A DNA stretch of 64,000 nucleotides, from positions 42,237,426-42,301,425 of the forward strand of contig NC_092349.1 in assembly GCF_963676685.1 (NCBI RefSeq), written 5' to 3'. A program made the position numbers and the translations under genes. Below, piece after piece: positions 44,791 through 57,742 of the stretch (positions are counted from its first letter, which is position 1; each line of letters starts with the position of its first letter). The notes beneath the pieces were generated by a model. It worked only from the letters and a program-made list of their open reading frames with translations, searched no databases and was not told the DNA's origin. This stretch comes from Mytilus edulis. Its lineage: Eukaryota; Mollusca; Bivalvia; Mytilida; Mytilidae.

Positions 44791-45750
44791 ATACTTTTTA
44801 GTGAAAGTCAATTGAGGTAAATAATGGAAAGGTTTCTTTTATCGTTAAAACATTTCGACATGCAAACGAACAAAATTTAGTGGCTTTTCTGGTGTGTCTT
44901 TTATTTGATCTTGCCACCTTAAAAAACGAGGAACATGTGTCTGTCCTAATTACAGCCAATGCTTCCTCTCTATACCACCAAGCAGGCAACATTAGAGATA
45001 CTGAGCAAACACTGCTCGACATAGTCAGAACCCACTGTATCTCGATGAGTAGCAGCGTAAGGAAAAGACAGGGTCTACGACACTATATGGTTAACTTATA
45101 TGAATAAAGTTTATATTAATAGAAATAATGAAGAAAATATTAAGTTTACAGATATTTTTATTTAAAATACTAAGGTGAAAGTTCACGGGAATGAAGTTCC
45201 TTTCAATTTAGCTTCCACTGAGTTGCCTTATATTGCCTTATATTTGTTTTACAGAAAATCTGAAGCTCTTTGAAATAATAAGCTAACAAGATCCATTTTA
45301 AAGATGTTTTGTTTTCTTTTTGAGACACATTGCACAAAATATATACAGATATAAAAATCCAAGCTCATACTTGAAACTTGTTCTACTTTGAATTACTACA
45401 TATTTATAACTACGTTTTTATTCCTTAGTCTGACAGTGAAGATTTCAAGAAAGAAATAAAATAGTTTAAACTTCATCTAAACATGCTAAAGTCAAGTTCT
45501 CGTATATATCTGAAACAAACTTTCACAAGATCTTACAAGTTCTTTATTTTTCCTAATGCAGTCTAAGGGAGATAATAGCTAAATATTTTAGCGCGGTTTG
45601 TGTACAAGGGGAAATAATCAGTTCCGCGCCTTTTAAATATCAAGTCAGATGAAGTAGAGTAACAACAGAAAAACAGAATCAATAGAATAGAATAGCCCTA
45701 TAAGTCAAGAACAGTACATCCCCAGGCACAAGGCATAACAGAGTATCTAC

Positions 45751-45786
<36 letters not shown>

Positions 45787-46130
45787 ATGCATTGATTTTA
45801 CACCTGTACACAAAATTGAAAAAGATGAACCTGAAATTGTTCGGCAGACAAAATCTGCTAGACCGATTTAGCTGTTAAGTGAGTCCGGGATTTCTCTGAC
45901 ATCCAACAGGTTGACTACCACCAAATGGGGAACTATTGCACACACCAACTTACTAGATCTCTTTACTTCAAATGGCACATATATAATTTAAGAAAAAAAA
46001 AGTTAAAGTGTTAAAATTTTGGCCTTCTTTTACTTTACTGTCTTTAGGGGTCCCGAAATTTTTGGATTTTACTTTAGGGGTCCCAGTCCATAAAAGTATG
46101 TTTTTTGTAATAATATAAAAACTTTAGTTC
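44791..46130. other. Non-coding DNA upstream of the coiled-coil gene
   Basis: Overlapping frames on both strands at 44798-45107 lack any recognisable motif. A (TA) microsatellite lies at 45752-45780. Confidence 0.4.
45752..45780. repeat. (TA)n microsatellite
   Basis: About 14 uninterrupted TA units. Confidence 0.95.
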
Positions 46131-46229
46131 CCTACTTGGCTCGACGGTTGCCCCAGGGGCTCATAGTCATACAAGCTATGCTTAGGGTGAAGTGCTTTAT
46201 CTTCCTTCTAGGTGTCAATCCCTGCTAAC

Positions 46230-46580
46230 TTTGTCAGGTCCTAGATCTCGGACTCCTAATCTTAATTATGCCTTGCTCGTTCTGCAGTAAGAGAAGGATG
46301 TACTTGGAAGTATAGGCTGGAAGTACACAACTGTTATCCTAGTGTCATTGGGGGTTCTGATCCAAGATCCTACTTATTGTTGTCAGATTCCCATATCCCG
46401 CTTACACTATGTACGCAAGCAATTCTAATTTTTTTGTAATTTCCCGTGTCTTGCTATACTTCATTTCCCATTTGCACAGCACAATAATTTGACTTTCATG
46501 TGTTAGGCTAACAAAAAACCAACAATCCAGTGTCGCCCTTAGACCCCAATGAGACCCACTTCAATATCCTTCACAGGCTG
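46230..46580 (-). repeat. Dispersed repeat, inverted relative to 52440-52700
   Basis: The complement reads tgggtctcattggggtctaa, tgaaagtcaaattattgtg, attgcttgcgtacatagtgt and agcgggatatgggaatctga, matching 52440-52700 in order. Confidence 0.7.
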
Positions 46581-48682
46581 GGGAAACCCCTTAGAACTAC
46601 AGGGAAATTACACAACAAAATGCAGCAAATTTTTCAACATTTTATTTATCACTATAAACACTTTTTTTTTTATTTGGCAAAAAAAATTAATACAAAAAAA
46701 CAGGGTAGTTTAAGGTAGGCAATATCATTTTATTTAACAAACATTGTTAGCTGATTTCTACTAGGGAATCTGTCTGACTTTAACACTTGCTTGTTCAATA
46801 ATGGCATAAAAAGTGTTAGTGTAGGCACTTTAAATATTAGGGAAGGTAGACGGAAATACAAGTATATTTTGGGGCATTTTTACTATATATTTGCAATTTC
46901 ATGGACACAAAAACTGGCCCTTCATCTTATCATCCTCCTCTGTTTTGGTTAAAATACCAGTTTATAAAAGCAATATTTTATTTTAGGCAATGCTAATTAA
47001 AATGTTATATTTTTTTACACCTGAATTCCATGTTCATGATGTTAGCAATGTAATTATATTTTAACGTTTTGCTCCACCCTATGTTGTCACTTGTCAACTG
47101 AGGATTTTTTCACCTGTAAACATGTCAATATATCACTTGCTGTCTACCTGCAATTAATTATGACACTTAATGTGTTTTTGACCAAAAATAGCATTAGAAA
47201 TAAGAATGTAGTGTCATAACGACCAATGCATTTGTTTTTTTTTGGCTTATTTTGAGATATGACCTTAAGTTGACCTGACAATGTTCTTCTAAAACTAGTC
47301 TAAAGTAAAACACCATGAACAGGGCATTAATCTTCAGTTCTGTTTACCAGTTATTAAATCATTTTAGGCCATTTCTAAATATATTTATGCTAAAATGGTG
47401 TTTAACATACATGTAGGCTCAAAGATATTAACACAATAAAAAAACTTGAAATTACATAAAGAAAACAAGATTAACATTTTTTTTCTGTTTTGACGAGTGA
47501 AAGTTAAGCCAGTCATGCTTCAGAATCAGTGATTCCCAATATAACTGATCTAAAAATTATGTGAAACAACTCAATTGAGAAAACTACCAGCCTAATTATT
47601 TATAGTAAAACTAATTATGAAAAACAAATTTGAAAAACTTTCATGAACCTGATGACAAACACAAAACTACGGGCAAACCGACTTGGGACATGCAAATGAA
47701 TAATGTGGTAGTGATAAACATTCTCATGAGTGCTCAACCCTCCCCAACCTGAAAGCCAACTACAACTCAGAAATCAAAACAATTCTCCCAGACTTAAGTA
47801 TCAATCAGATTTACTGTAAAAGACATGCCCTACATTTCCTTTTATTATTGAATCTGATAAGGCTGATGTCTCAAGATTTTTTTGGTTAATAACAGAGTCT
47901 ATATTTTATATTCCTATGCTATATTGTTCATATATCAAGACAAAAATGGTATCTATCCAAAACCAGCATTGGAAAGGGCAGTTTACACAGTTAGGGAAAC
48001 CTTTTATCAGTGGTTACTTCAGAGAAAAATAAATGTTTAAGGATTAAATAATTTTGTATCCAAAATGGTAGTTTAAAATTTCTTATGAAAGTACATAACT
48101 TAGGCAAGTGGTTTTCTCTTTAACTTTTTGTCTTTTGGACAAGTAAAATATTAAGGACACTGGTGTATAAAAACAAAGCAATATGCTCATGTCTATTGGG
48201 CTTTGTGAGTTCTGCGTCCAGAGATAACCATCACCCTTATGGAGGAAAACTGACAATTCTTATTAACATGCTGGTTTTAAACTCACAACCAACATGACCA
48301 CAGTGTTTACAGTCTAGTGATACAGTAGTTCAACTACTTATAGACCCCTTGTATTGAAATGGTTTCACCAAAATTTTGTAATTATTAGGAAAAATCAAGA
48401 GTAAAAAATGAATGCTAGGTTTAGAAAGCAGATTATGTCTAATTGAATCTCAAACTCTTTGAAAAATTTCAGGGACATTATTTTTGTTCTCGCTTCAAAC
48501 TAATTTTTGGGGGTATATTGTATTCTTCTGTCTGTGTTCATAATTTGTAAGCTCAACCCCTCCTTACAGTTCAAATGGATACATTTTAATTCTTGAGAAA
48601 GGAATAAAATTAATTTTAAATGATGGATCTCAGTCTGCACCAAAATCTTTTCCATCGACTGATATATTCCACAACTTTCTTA
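46581..48682. other. AT-rich non-coding DNA
   Basis: No exon or repeat recognised over 2.1 kb. Confidence 0.4.
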
Positions 48683-49691
48683 GGCCACGGTTTTTTAATT
48701 TGTTGGTTTACGGATTTTTCGCATAAAAAAGTCGGGTCGGTCGGTCGGGAAAAAAAAGAAAAAAAAATATCTTTCAAAACAGAAAAAATAAGCAAAATAA
48801 ATATATATTTCACCTTACTAACAAAATGTTTGTCTTATATGCTGTTTTGTCATCATTTCTTAACATTAAGTTCGATGAAATATTATTGATCAGTGATCAT
48901 GAACATCGCATGACATCGTTTAATAATTTCCTGTAAAAAAGGGGGGTTGCACGGACAAAGACGAAATTAAATCGTCATTTCACAAACAAGAAAAACAGAT
49001 TCGCGTAGCTCTCAATCAATTCCAGAAAACTTGGTGAATAATGATCTTCAAGCACAAAAACTGATAAAGAAAAAAAATATAAGAACGTCGTACAAAAATA
49101 AGCAAGTTTCAACACACGTGTCGAAAAACGAATTGACTCGTCCACTGAAAAAAACGACAATATCGGGTTAATCAGTTGTCATGCAATCCGGTTTTTATCC
49201 CAATGATCGATATTTTTTGTTATCTATGAAACAAGAAAATTTCAAATGATTTGTTAATATTCAGTATACTTTAATTGATGTATTCCACCTGTCCACATTT
49301 GGACAAGTCTATTTCTCTTAGATGATGCATCTTACGGACTGATGACAAATAAGGGAAACGAACTTATTTTGTAACTGGTTTTAAAACAGGTTTCGCTTCG
49401 CAAAATTATTTGCGCAAAAGACATTTCAAGGTCAGTTATAATTGATTTGTCTATTTTTAGAAACGTAAATTGGAATTTTTATTTTTCACAACAGAAAGTG
49501 TTATCAACTTTGTTAATGATTAATGCATTTCATTTCATAATAAAAGAAAATTTTAATTATTTTTCCTGGATAATGCATTTATAAGGGTCGGCGGGAATAA
49601 AAAAGCATGAAAAGTCAATTTTATTTTTATTCTGAAAATCGGCAAAATCGGGTCGGCGGATCCGTAAACCAACAATTAAAAAAACCGTGGC
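48683..49691. mobile_element. PIF/Harbinger-like non-autonomous element
   Basis: Terminal inverted repeats of about 40 bases start GGCCACGGTTTTTTAATTTG and, on the complement of the right end, GGCCACGGTTTTTTTAATTG, both followed by ttggtttacggat. Flanked by TTA on both sides (48680-48682 and 49692-49694). The 3-base TTA duplication is typical of PIF/Harbinger. No transposase frame. Confidence 0.7.
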
Positions 49692-49694
49692 CTT

Positions 49695-51125
49695 ATCTCT
49701 CGAAATAAATATTTGCAATTAGTTACTTATCTAGTCAGAAAAAAATGTTACTAATCTGGGGTTAGGGACTAGTGGCTAATGGTGCAGACTCAGCGATCTT
49801 CATAATTTAATCACCTCACTCTAGTTACTTTATCCCTGAAAACATTTAATAAAAGGTGCAAAAAAGAGGACGATTAAAATGTCACTGAAACTTAATTTGG
49901 AAAGTTTAAAAGGACACTCTTTTTGAATTTATATATACCAATTTTATTGTACTTAGATGACCTTAATTGCACCATATCAAAAATAAAGTTTGCAAATTAA
50001 ATTCAAGCTAAAACTTGATAGGTAATATAATCCTAAACACTTTCAATTTTGAACAAAAAGTAGTTATTTAAATGTATATTACACATCGAGTCCTATCAAA
50101 CAGTGCTAAAATTGTCAATTAAATGTCAGTCAGACAGTTAAACGACTGTAATCAAACTATTTTGTTTTACATGTATTGGTACAAGTTGTCATAATTGTCC
50201 AACCACAAAAATCTGACAATTAGATGTGGGCTGAAACCTGAATCATTATCTTGTACATCTTCTGTGTATTCAGTCGTGATTAAATTATCGGTTCACCTGG
50301 AATTTTATCTCAAAAACAAGACAAAATAATACAGGTGAGCCTTTTTAAATCATGTTAAAAACAATAAGAAAATTTGTTTTTCCGTTTTTTTAATATTTGA
50401 TAATGTTTTGCCATGTTCGTAATTTGTTTTTTGAAGGAATGATTAGAAAAAAAAAAGCCTATGTATTGTAATATTGCATTATTTTAATAAGTGGATTGAA
50501 TGATTAATTGAATCTAAAGGAAGTCATTAAAATTTTGTCTTTGATGTCAAACGTTTGAAATCCGATAAAAGATTAACCTGATGTTATAATGATGAAGTTT
50601 TGGATATGTACATGTATACTATGTTAACTATACAGCAAGCAGGGTTTTGCTCACCATTGCTTACTGATACTGTTAAAAGATAAATGGTTGTGAAGTACTT
50701 TTCTAAAAAAAAAAAAAAAAAAAAAAAAGAATACACAGCATTTGATTGATAAAATATAGAACTTCAATTAGGCATTTGATAGGTAATAGTCATTTGAACT
50801 TATTTCCCTAGAACTTTAAAAATTGACAAAAACAGACAATAAAAAATATATGCTTAACAGGAAGATACCATTGCCAGCTATAAGTGTTATATTAATTCAT
50901 GGCAAAGTACGAAGTAGTTTTTAGACAATATGATCATGATGATGATTTTTATAAAATTATTGCAAAAAGACGTGAAATTTTAAGTGGATATATGCTTTAT
51001 CTAAAATGCTCAGTGTTATACAAGTTTATGATGCCTCTTTAAATCAAAGTCTACACTATCACAATTACCCTGATATTCCTTTTGATTCAATCAAATCTGG
51101 TATCGTTTCACAAAAAATATAACAA
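49695..51125. other. AT-rich non-coding DNA
   Basis: Holds a 22-base A run near 50707-50728; nothing else recognised. Confidence 0.4.
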
Positions 51126-51129
51126 CTTA

Positions 51130-51315
51130 TATATTAAAAAGAAGATGTGGTATGATTGCCAATGTGACAACTCTCCACAAAAGACCAAAATGACACAGAA
51201 ATTAACAAGTATAGGTGACTGTACAGCCTTCAACATTGAGCAAAGCCCATACTGCATAGTCAGCTATAAAAGGCCCCAAAATTACGATGTAAAACAATTC
51301 AAACAAGAAAACTAA
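51130..51315 (-). repeat. Family C repeat, inverted
   Basis: agaagatgtggtatgattgc, gtgacaactctccacaaaag, tacagccttcaacattgagc and cataaactgc-like sequence are the complement of family C landmarks. Confidence 0.75.
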
Positions 51316-52060
51316 CGGCCTTATTTAAAATGTTAACATCTTTCAATAATTTTTGTGGAAGCAGGCCTGGAAGAATTGTAAGTGCTATTTCTGTCTGTGG
51401 TGCACAAATTCACATGTTTGTGTTATCAATAAGGTTACACATGGTTAGACACTATTAAAAAAAATATAAAAAACTTGTTGACTTAAATCTCTTAATTTGA
51501 TTGGTCACAGTAACAAATCGAGGATGATGTTAAATCAGGACACTCCAGTATAATATAGTTGTAACTCAGGATCTTCACAGGGGACATGGGTTCATAATGT
51601 CAGTCAGTGGTCTCAGGTCTGTATCCCCTTTGCATAACAGTTCAGGAGTTATAAAACATAAATGGGGGGAATATGAGCTCATATTTTCCTTGTGAAGATT
51701 TTCAATAACATATATTATTACCTTTGTTTACAATTAATATGTATGCACTTTTTTCTATATTGACCTTCAAAGTCCCATGTAACATCATGTTCTATTATTT
51801 TAGTTTTTGCTTGGACTACATACTTTCCAAATTAGGTATAACTAGTGTAAAACATGTTACATAACAGTATGTAAACTTAATGGTGAAAGGTTTTAATGCA
51901 TATAGACAATGATAGACTTGTTAGTAATACGTTTGTGTAGATCTCAAAGTGTCCTTTTTATTAGCCTGGATCTTCGAATGTACCAGCTAACTTTCTTTTA
52001 AATTTAAGTACGTAATTCATGTAATTATGATTTTAAGATTTTTGGTTACACAGTTTATAG
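51316..52060. other. Non-coding DNA
   Basis: Nothing recognised. Confidence 0.4.
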
Positions 52061-52062
52061 TT

Positions 52063-52240
52063 ATCAAAGGTACAATGTACCAGGATTATTATTTAGTACG
52101 CCAGACGCGCGTTTCCTCTACATTAGACTCATCAGTGACGCTCATATCCAGACGCGCGTTTCCTCTACATTAGACTCATCAGTGACGCTCATATCAAAAT
52201 ATTTATAAAGCCAAACAAGAACAAAGTTAAAATAGAGGGG
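52063..52240 (+). repeat. Family A repeat with internal duplication
   Basis: The segment ccagacgcgcgtttcctcta to cgctcatat (about 49 bases) occurs twice in tandem, from 52099 and from 52148, with no change. Confidence 0.85.
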
Positions 52241-52439
52241 CAAAAGATACCAGATGAAAATTAAAACTCACAGATCAAAAATAAACTGACAATGCCATGG
52301 CTAAAAAAGAAAAAGACAAACAGACAAACAATAGTACACAATTCATAACAGAAAATAGTTATCAAAGGTACCAGGATTATAAAGAAAAGTAAGACTAAGC
52401 AACAAGAACCCCACCAAAAACTGGTAATGATCTCACATT
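52241..52439 (-). mobile_element. Penelope-like 3' tail, interrupted
   Basis: aaaataaactgacaatgcca, acaaacagacaaacaatagt and accccaccaaaaactggtaa match the complement of the tail at 29340-29560. A 25-base family A start (gttatcaaaggtaccaggat) interrupts it near 52355. Confidence 0.65.
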
Positions 52440-52700
52440 TCTTTCATCTCTGATAAAGGGTAAATTATTGCAAGTGGGTCTCATTGGGGTCTAAGCGTGA
52501 CGTGGGATTGCTGATTTTTTGTAAGCGGGACACGTGAAAGTCAAATTATTGTGTCGTGAAAACGGGAAATGAGGTGTAGCGGGACCTGGGAAATGACAAA
52601 AAAAATGATAATTGCTTACGTACATAGTGTAAGCGGGATACAGGAATCTGACAAAACAGTAAGCGTGATCCAGGATCGGAACCCCCTAATGAGACCCCCT
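52440..52700 (+). repeat. Dispersed repeat, partner of 46230-46580
   Basis: tgggtctcattggggtctaa, gcgggacacgtgaaagtcaa, cgggaaatgaggtgtagcgg and tagtgtaagcgggatacagg. Confidence 0.75.
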
Positions 52701-54200
52701 TGCAAGGTTTTTATTAATGCAAATAATGTGGCTTCTTGAGTGTCACAATAATAACTCACATTCTGATATCAATTACATGTATGTTGCTTTTCTTAAAATT
52801 GCAACAATAAATACATGCAATGATTTCTGAAGTTTACAGTAATTTTTAATAGTTTTAGGTATTCATATGTATCTCATATATAGCTTATATATGTCACAAT
52901 ATAATCCTTTTAAAAAATTTGTGTATTAAGCTTTAAAGTTGAATTGAAGATTTGAAAAGAACTCATCTTTAATATTTATCCTTGATCTGTGATAAAGTTA
53001 ACTTCCTTTTGTAAGCAACTCTTTTCAAATGCACTCGAGTGTTCAGAAAAAAAACATGTAATTTTGAAATATTTTACAAAACAAGTTACATGTAGAATAC
53101 TTTATGCAGTATGTTTAAATAGCCTCAGGAAGAAATTTTGAAAAGAAGATTATTTTTTGTACATAAGTATTCATTATAATAACATGACAAGATAACACAC
53201 CTGATATGCACATATTTAGAATTTGACGGAGATTTCTGTAGACTGTACAGACTTCTTGACAAGGTGTACTTTAGAGGAGATAAGTCACAAGCGTTTGTTG
53301 GTAATATACTAGCGTGTTTTATAAACAATCTAATCAGAGGATAATTGTTGGCACTTGTCTGAAAATGTTTCCGTGTCCTAGTGATGTTAACATATTTCTA
53401 ATGTAATAGGATTGTAGTAGGGATATTGTCAATCCAAACAATAGTTCATTACATACTTACATGGTATCAACAAATGTTTTGACAATATTAGGGATAAAAA
53501 ACTTGAAAACTGATAAAACTTGCTAGTTAGTCACCAGAAATGATTCACTTTAAAAAAGAATATATAATGAAAAGTAGTGTTGCATAGAATGGTTAGGAAA
53601 ACTTAGAACTTTTGAATTCTGATAAAATCCGATGTCAGCCAAAAAAGTTGTTTTATCATCTGGCCTGAAAAAAAAATACAACACTTTTTAATACTGCTTA
53701 TGCTAGATGAAAAAATTGTTTCGATGTCAAATGCATATGATTGTGTAGCAAATCAATAAACAAAAATCAAGTGAGAGGTCTGATTTTAATAAGCTATCAT
53801 TTATAAGCAAGTTCCACACCAAAAAAATCCTTGGTTGCCTTGAAAATTTTTGGCTCAGTAAAAGGTTGAAGAGAAACTTTAGTTCTGACATTATCATGCT
53901 GTATTCATTGGGTTGAGTTTTACCAGACGTACAAAATAAAAGCTGCTTTTACTCTGCATGGGAGAAAAAAGCTGATGTAATTTGCTTCTCCCCAATTTTT
54001 AAATATTTGCCTTTATACATGTTACATGTATTGATTAATTATATTTTGACTTACAAATGACTTAGTAAACTTTTGGTCTCCACCATCATGATCCCACTTT
54101 AGATTATAACAGTTATTCAAAAATTTTGGTTTTGAAACTATTACCATATATTGCCATACATTCATAAATGCTTTGTGACTCATGGACTTTTGAAATATTG
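52701..54200. other. AT-rich non-coding DNA
   Basis: Nothing recognised over 1.5 kb. Confidence 0.4.
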
Positions 54201-54206
54201 CTTTTT

Positions 54207-55432
54207 TGTCGAGCCTGTGACTTTTGTCGCAGAAAGCTCAACATAGGGTTGGTGAAGCGGCGGCGGCGGTGTTAGCTACCTTCTTTAAAGCTTTATATTT
54301 TAGAAGGTGGAAAACCTGGATGCTTCATACTTTGTATATACCGTTAGATCATGCCTCATGTTACGAATTTTCCGTCAGTCACATGTCCAATGTCCTTGAC
54401 CTCATTTTCATGGTTCAGTGACTACTTGAAAAAAAAATAAAGATTTTTTGTAATGTTAAATGCTATCTTATTATAAGTACATGTAATAGGATAACTGTAT
54501 TTGGTATGTGCATACCTTGCAAGGTCCTCGATCATGCCTGTCAGACAGTTTTCACTTGACCTCGACCTCATTTCATGGATCAGTGAACATGGTTAAGTTT
54601 TGGTGGTCAAGTCCATATCTTGGATACTATAAGCAATAGGTCTAGTATTTTCGGTGTATGGAAGGACTGTAAGGTGTACATGTCCAACTGGCAGGTGTCA
54701 TCTGACCATGACACTGTTTTCATGGTTCAGTGGTTATAGTTAAGTTTTTGAGTATTGGTCTTTTTTTCTAATACTATATGCAATAGGTCAACTATATTTG
54801 GTGTATGGAAATATTTTATGATCTCTATATCAGTCGCGCAGGTTTTATTTGACCTTGACCTCATTTTCACAGTTCATTGATCAGTGTTAAGTTTTTGCGT
54901 TTTGGTCTGTTTTTCTTATCCTGTATGCAATACGTCTACTATATTTGGTATATGGAATGATTTTAAGGTGTACATGTCTAGTTGGCAGGTGTCATCTGAC
55001 CTTTACCTCATTTTCATGGTTCAGTGGTCAAAGTTAAGTTTTTGAGTTTTGGTCTTTTTTTCTAATACTATATGCCATAGGTCAACTATATTTGGTGTTT
55101 GGAAATATTTTATGATCTTTATGTCTGTCGCACAGGTTTTATTTGACCTTGACCTCATTTTCATGGTTCATTGAGCATTGTTAAGTTTTTGTGTTTTGGT
55201 CTGTTTTTCTTAAACTATAAGCAACAGGTCAACTATATTTGTTGTATATCTGTCTGGCATGGTTCATCTGCCCTCACCTCATTTTTATGGTTCATTGGTC
55301 AATGTTTAGTTTTCTTGATTAATGTTAAGTTTACCTTACAGTGTGATAAAGCTTTACATTTAGGACTATCAACATAATATCAATGACTAATGGAAAAGGC
55401 GAGACAATTTTCAGGGTATGCACTCTTGTTTT
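54207..55432 (+). mobile_element. 147-bp-periodic dispersed element, copy A
   Basis: Starts ttgtcgagcctgtgactttt and ends ggcgagacaattttcagg ... gcactcttgttt. The interior repeats tgacctcattttcatggttc at 54564, 54710, 54857, 55004 and 55151, in steps of 146, 147, 147 and 147. No protein evident. From memory it is an abundant mussel repeat. Confidence 0.8.
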
Positions 55433-56190
55433 TATTGTCATGGCAACATGACTAAGTAAACTCTAATTAAAATAAATAATTTGTCATAGACCTCTACTAT
55501 GATACCTTGCTAAAATTTATAGTTACAGCTGTTACTAAAAATATAGAAAATAGTCAAATTTGCCCGTTGTTTCAGCTTCCTGTAATATATCAAAATTTAC
55601 AACTTTGCATTATTCTGTAAATCGCCTTTAGAAAGGAAAGTAAAAGGGATAGTATTAAAAAATCAATTTTATGTGTGTTTTATTGAAATGAACTGCTTAG
55701 ATTTCATGACTTCAATATAAAACTTGACAATAAAAAAATCTTTTACGTTCAATAAATTAATATTGAGACAGTACCTGTGAAACTGTTTAACAGTTCACTA
55801 AACCTTTTTGTTTTATATGTTAGGATAGATTGTACATGCATAATTCATTTAGATATTTAAATGTTTAAAGTAAGAGTGAGCGATAGAACCAGTTTTTACA
55901 CAAAATTATTAATTGATATCTTGAACAAGTAAGGGACCAAATTAATGTTTTTGTAACATATTTGTTGTATAAACTTAGGCCAAGAAAAAACACTATTTTT
56001 CTTTATATAAACTTAACATACAGGAGGCATGAGAAGAATCAGTAAAATTGGGTTGGATTATTTTACAAATTATTATTTTTTATCTAACTCTAAGGGTAAG
56101 GCATCATAGGTATGTACTTACAAAACATTATCATACACCATTGAGTTTCGCTTGTTTTTCTGAAGGTTTTCTTCTTTTTTTATTATAAAT
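55433..56190. other. Non-coding spacer between the two elements
   Basis: Nothing recognised. Confidence 0.4.
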
Positions 56191-56194
56191 AAAA

Positions 56195-56360
56195 AGATGT
56201 TGTATGACATTCTCCATCCAAGTCACAATGTATAAAAGTTAACGATAATAGGTCAAAGTACGGAACAGCAAGCTACTAAAGGGCCCAAAATGACTAGTGC
56301 TGTATTAAAAACCATTCATACAACACAACCAACATTCTAATCTTTATAAAAATGAGAAAC
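56195..56360 (-). repeat. Family C repeat, inverted, diverged
   Basis: aagatgttgtatgacattct, gtacggaacagcaagctact and aaagggcccaaaatgactag. Confidence 0.5.
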
Positions 56361-56655
56361 TTCTAACTATGAGAAACACTTAGGAACCAACAAAAACCAA
56401 CCAGAACAACATGCTCTTGATTTATTTGACTTTTTGATAAAATAACAGTTTTGTAAGGGGACATATAAAACTTTTTAATTTCACCTTTATGGGGTGATCA
56501 CATCTTAGTACAACTCAATGGATGATATTCACCAATTTCTTTAAGGGCATACAATACAGTTACAGGGGAGGTAATGACGTTGCTAACATAAAATGTTATT
56601 TTCTCGACGTCAAACTATGATATATCGGGAAAAGATGCATTTTTGACTGATTTTT

Positions 56656-57742
56656 GTCGAGCCGGCAACTTTTGTTGCAGAAAGCTCGACATAGGGATAG
56701 TGATCCGGCGGCGGCGGCGTTAGCTCACTTCTTAAAAGCTTTATATTTTAGAAGGTGGAAGACCTGGATGCTTCATACTTTGTATTCAGATGCTTCATGT
56801 TACGAAGTTTCTGTCAGTCACATGTCCAATGTCCTTGACCTCATTTTCATGGTTCAGTGACCACTTGAAAAAAAAGTTCAATTTTTTTGCAATGTTGAAT
56901 TCTCTCTTATTATAAGTCATAGGATAACTATATTTATTATGTGCGTACCTTGCAAGGTCCTCATGTCTATCAGACAGTTTTCACTTGACCTCGACCTCAT
57001 TTCATGGATCAGTGAACAAGGTTAAGTTTTGGTGATCAAGTCCATATCTCAGATTCTATAAGCAATAGGGTTAGTATACTCGGTGTATGGAAGGACTGTA
57101 AGGTGTACATGTCCAACTGGCAGGTGTCATCTGACCTTGACCTCATTTTCATGGTTCAGTGGTTATAGTTAAATTTTTGTGTTTTGGTCTGTTTTTCTCA
57201 TACTTTATGCAATAGGTCTACTATATTTGTTGTATGGAATGATTGTAATGTGTACATGTCTAGAGGGCAGATGTCATGTGACCATGACCTCATTTTCATG
57301 GTTCAGTGGTCAAAGTTAAGTTTTTAAGTTTTGGTCTTTTCATCTTATACTATATGCCATAGGTCAACTATATTTGGTGTATGGAAATATTTTATGATCT
57401 TTATGTCAGTCGTGCAGGTTTTATTTGACTGTGACCTCATTTTCACGGTTCATTGCACAGTGTTAAGTTTTTGTGTTTTGGTCTATTTTTCTTAAACTAT
57501 AAGTACTGGGTCAACTATATATGTTGTATAGAAGCATTATTAGCTGTACATGTCTGTCTGGCATGGTTCATGTGATCTTGACCTCATTTTCAAGGTTCAT
57601 TGGTCTTTGTTTAGTTATCTTGGTTAATGATAAGTTTATGTGACAGTTCTAATAAAGCTTAGCTTTATACTTATATAGGACTATCAACATAATATCAATG
57701 ATTATTATAGAAGGTGAGACATTTCAGCATGTGCACTCTTGT
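56656..57742 (+). mobile_element. 147-bp-periodic dispersed element, copy B
   Basis: Starts ttgtcgagccggcaactttt and ends in ggtgagacatttcagcatgt and gcactcttgtt. gacctcattttc anchors at 56837, 56993, 57139, 57286, 57433 and 57580, the last three steps exactly 147. A ggcggcggcgg run lies near the start in both copies. Confidence 0.8.

Noticed and set aside
44798-45107. Overlapping plus (75 codons) and minus (74 codons) frames
   Set aside because: No recognisable motif, no splice sites, and part lies next to the end of a family A repeat.
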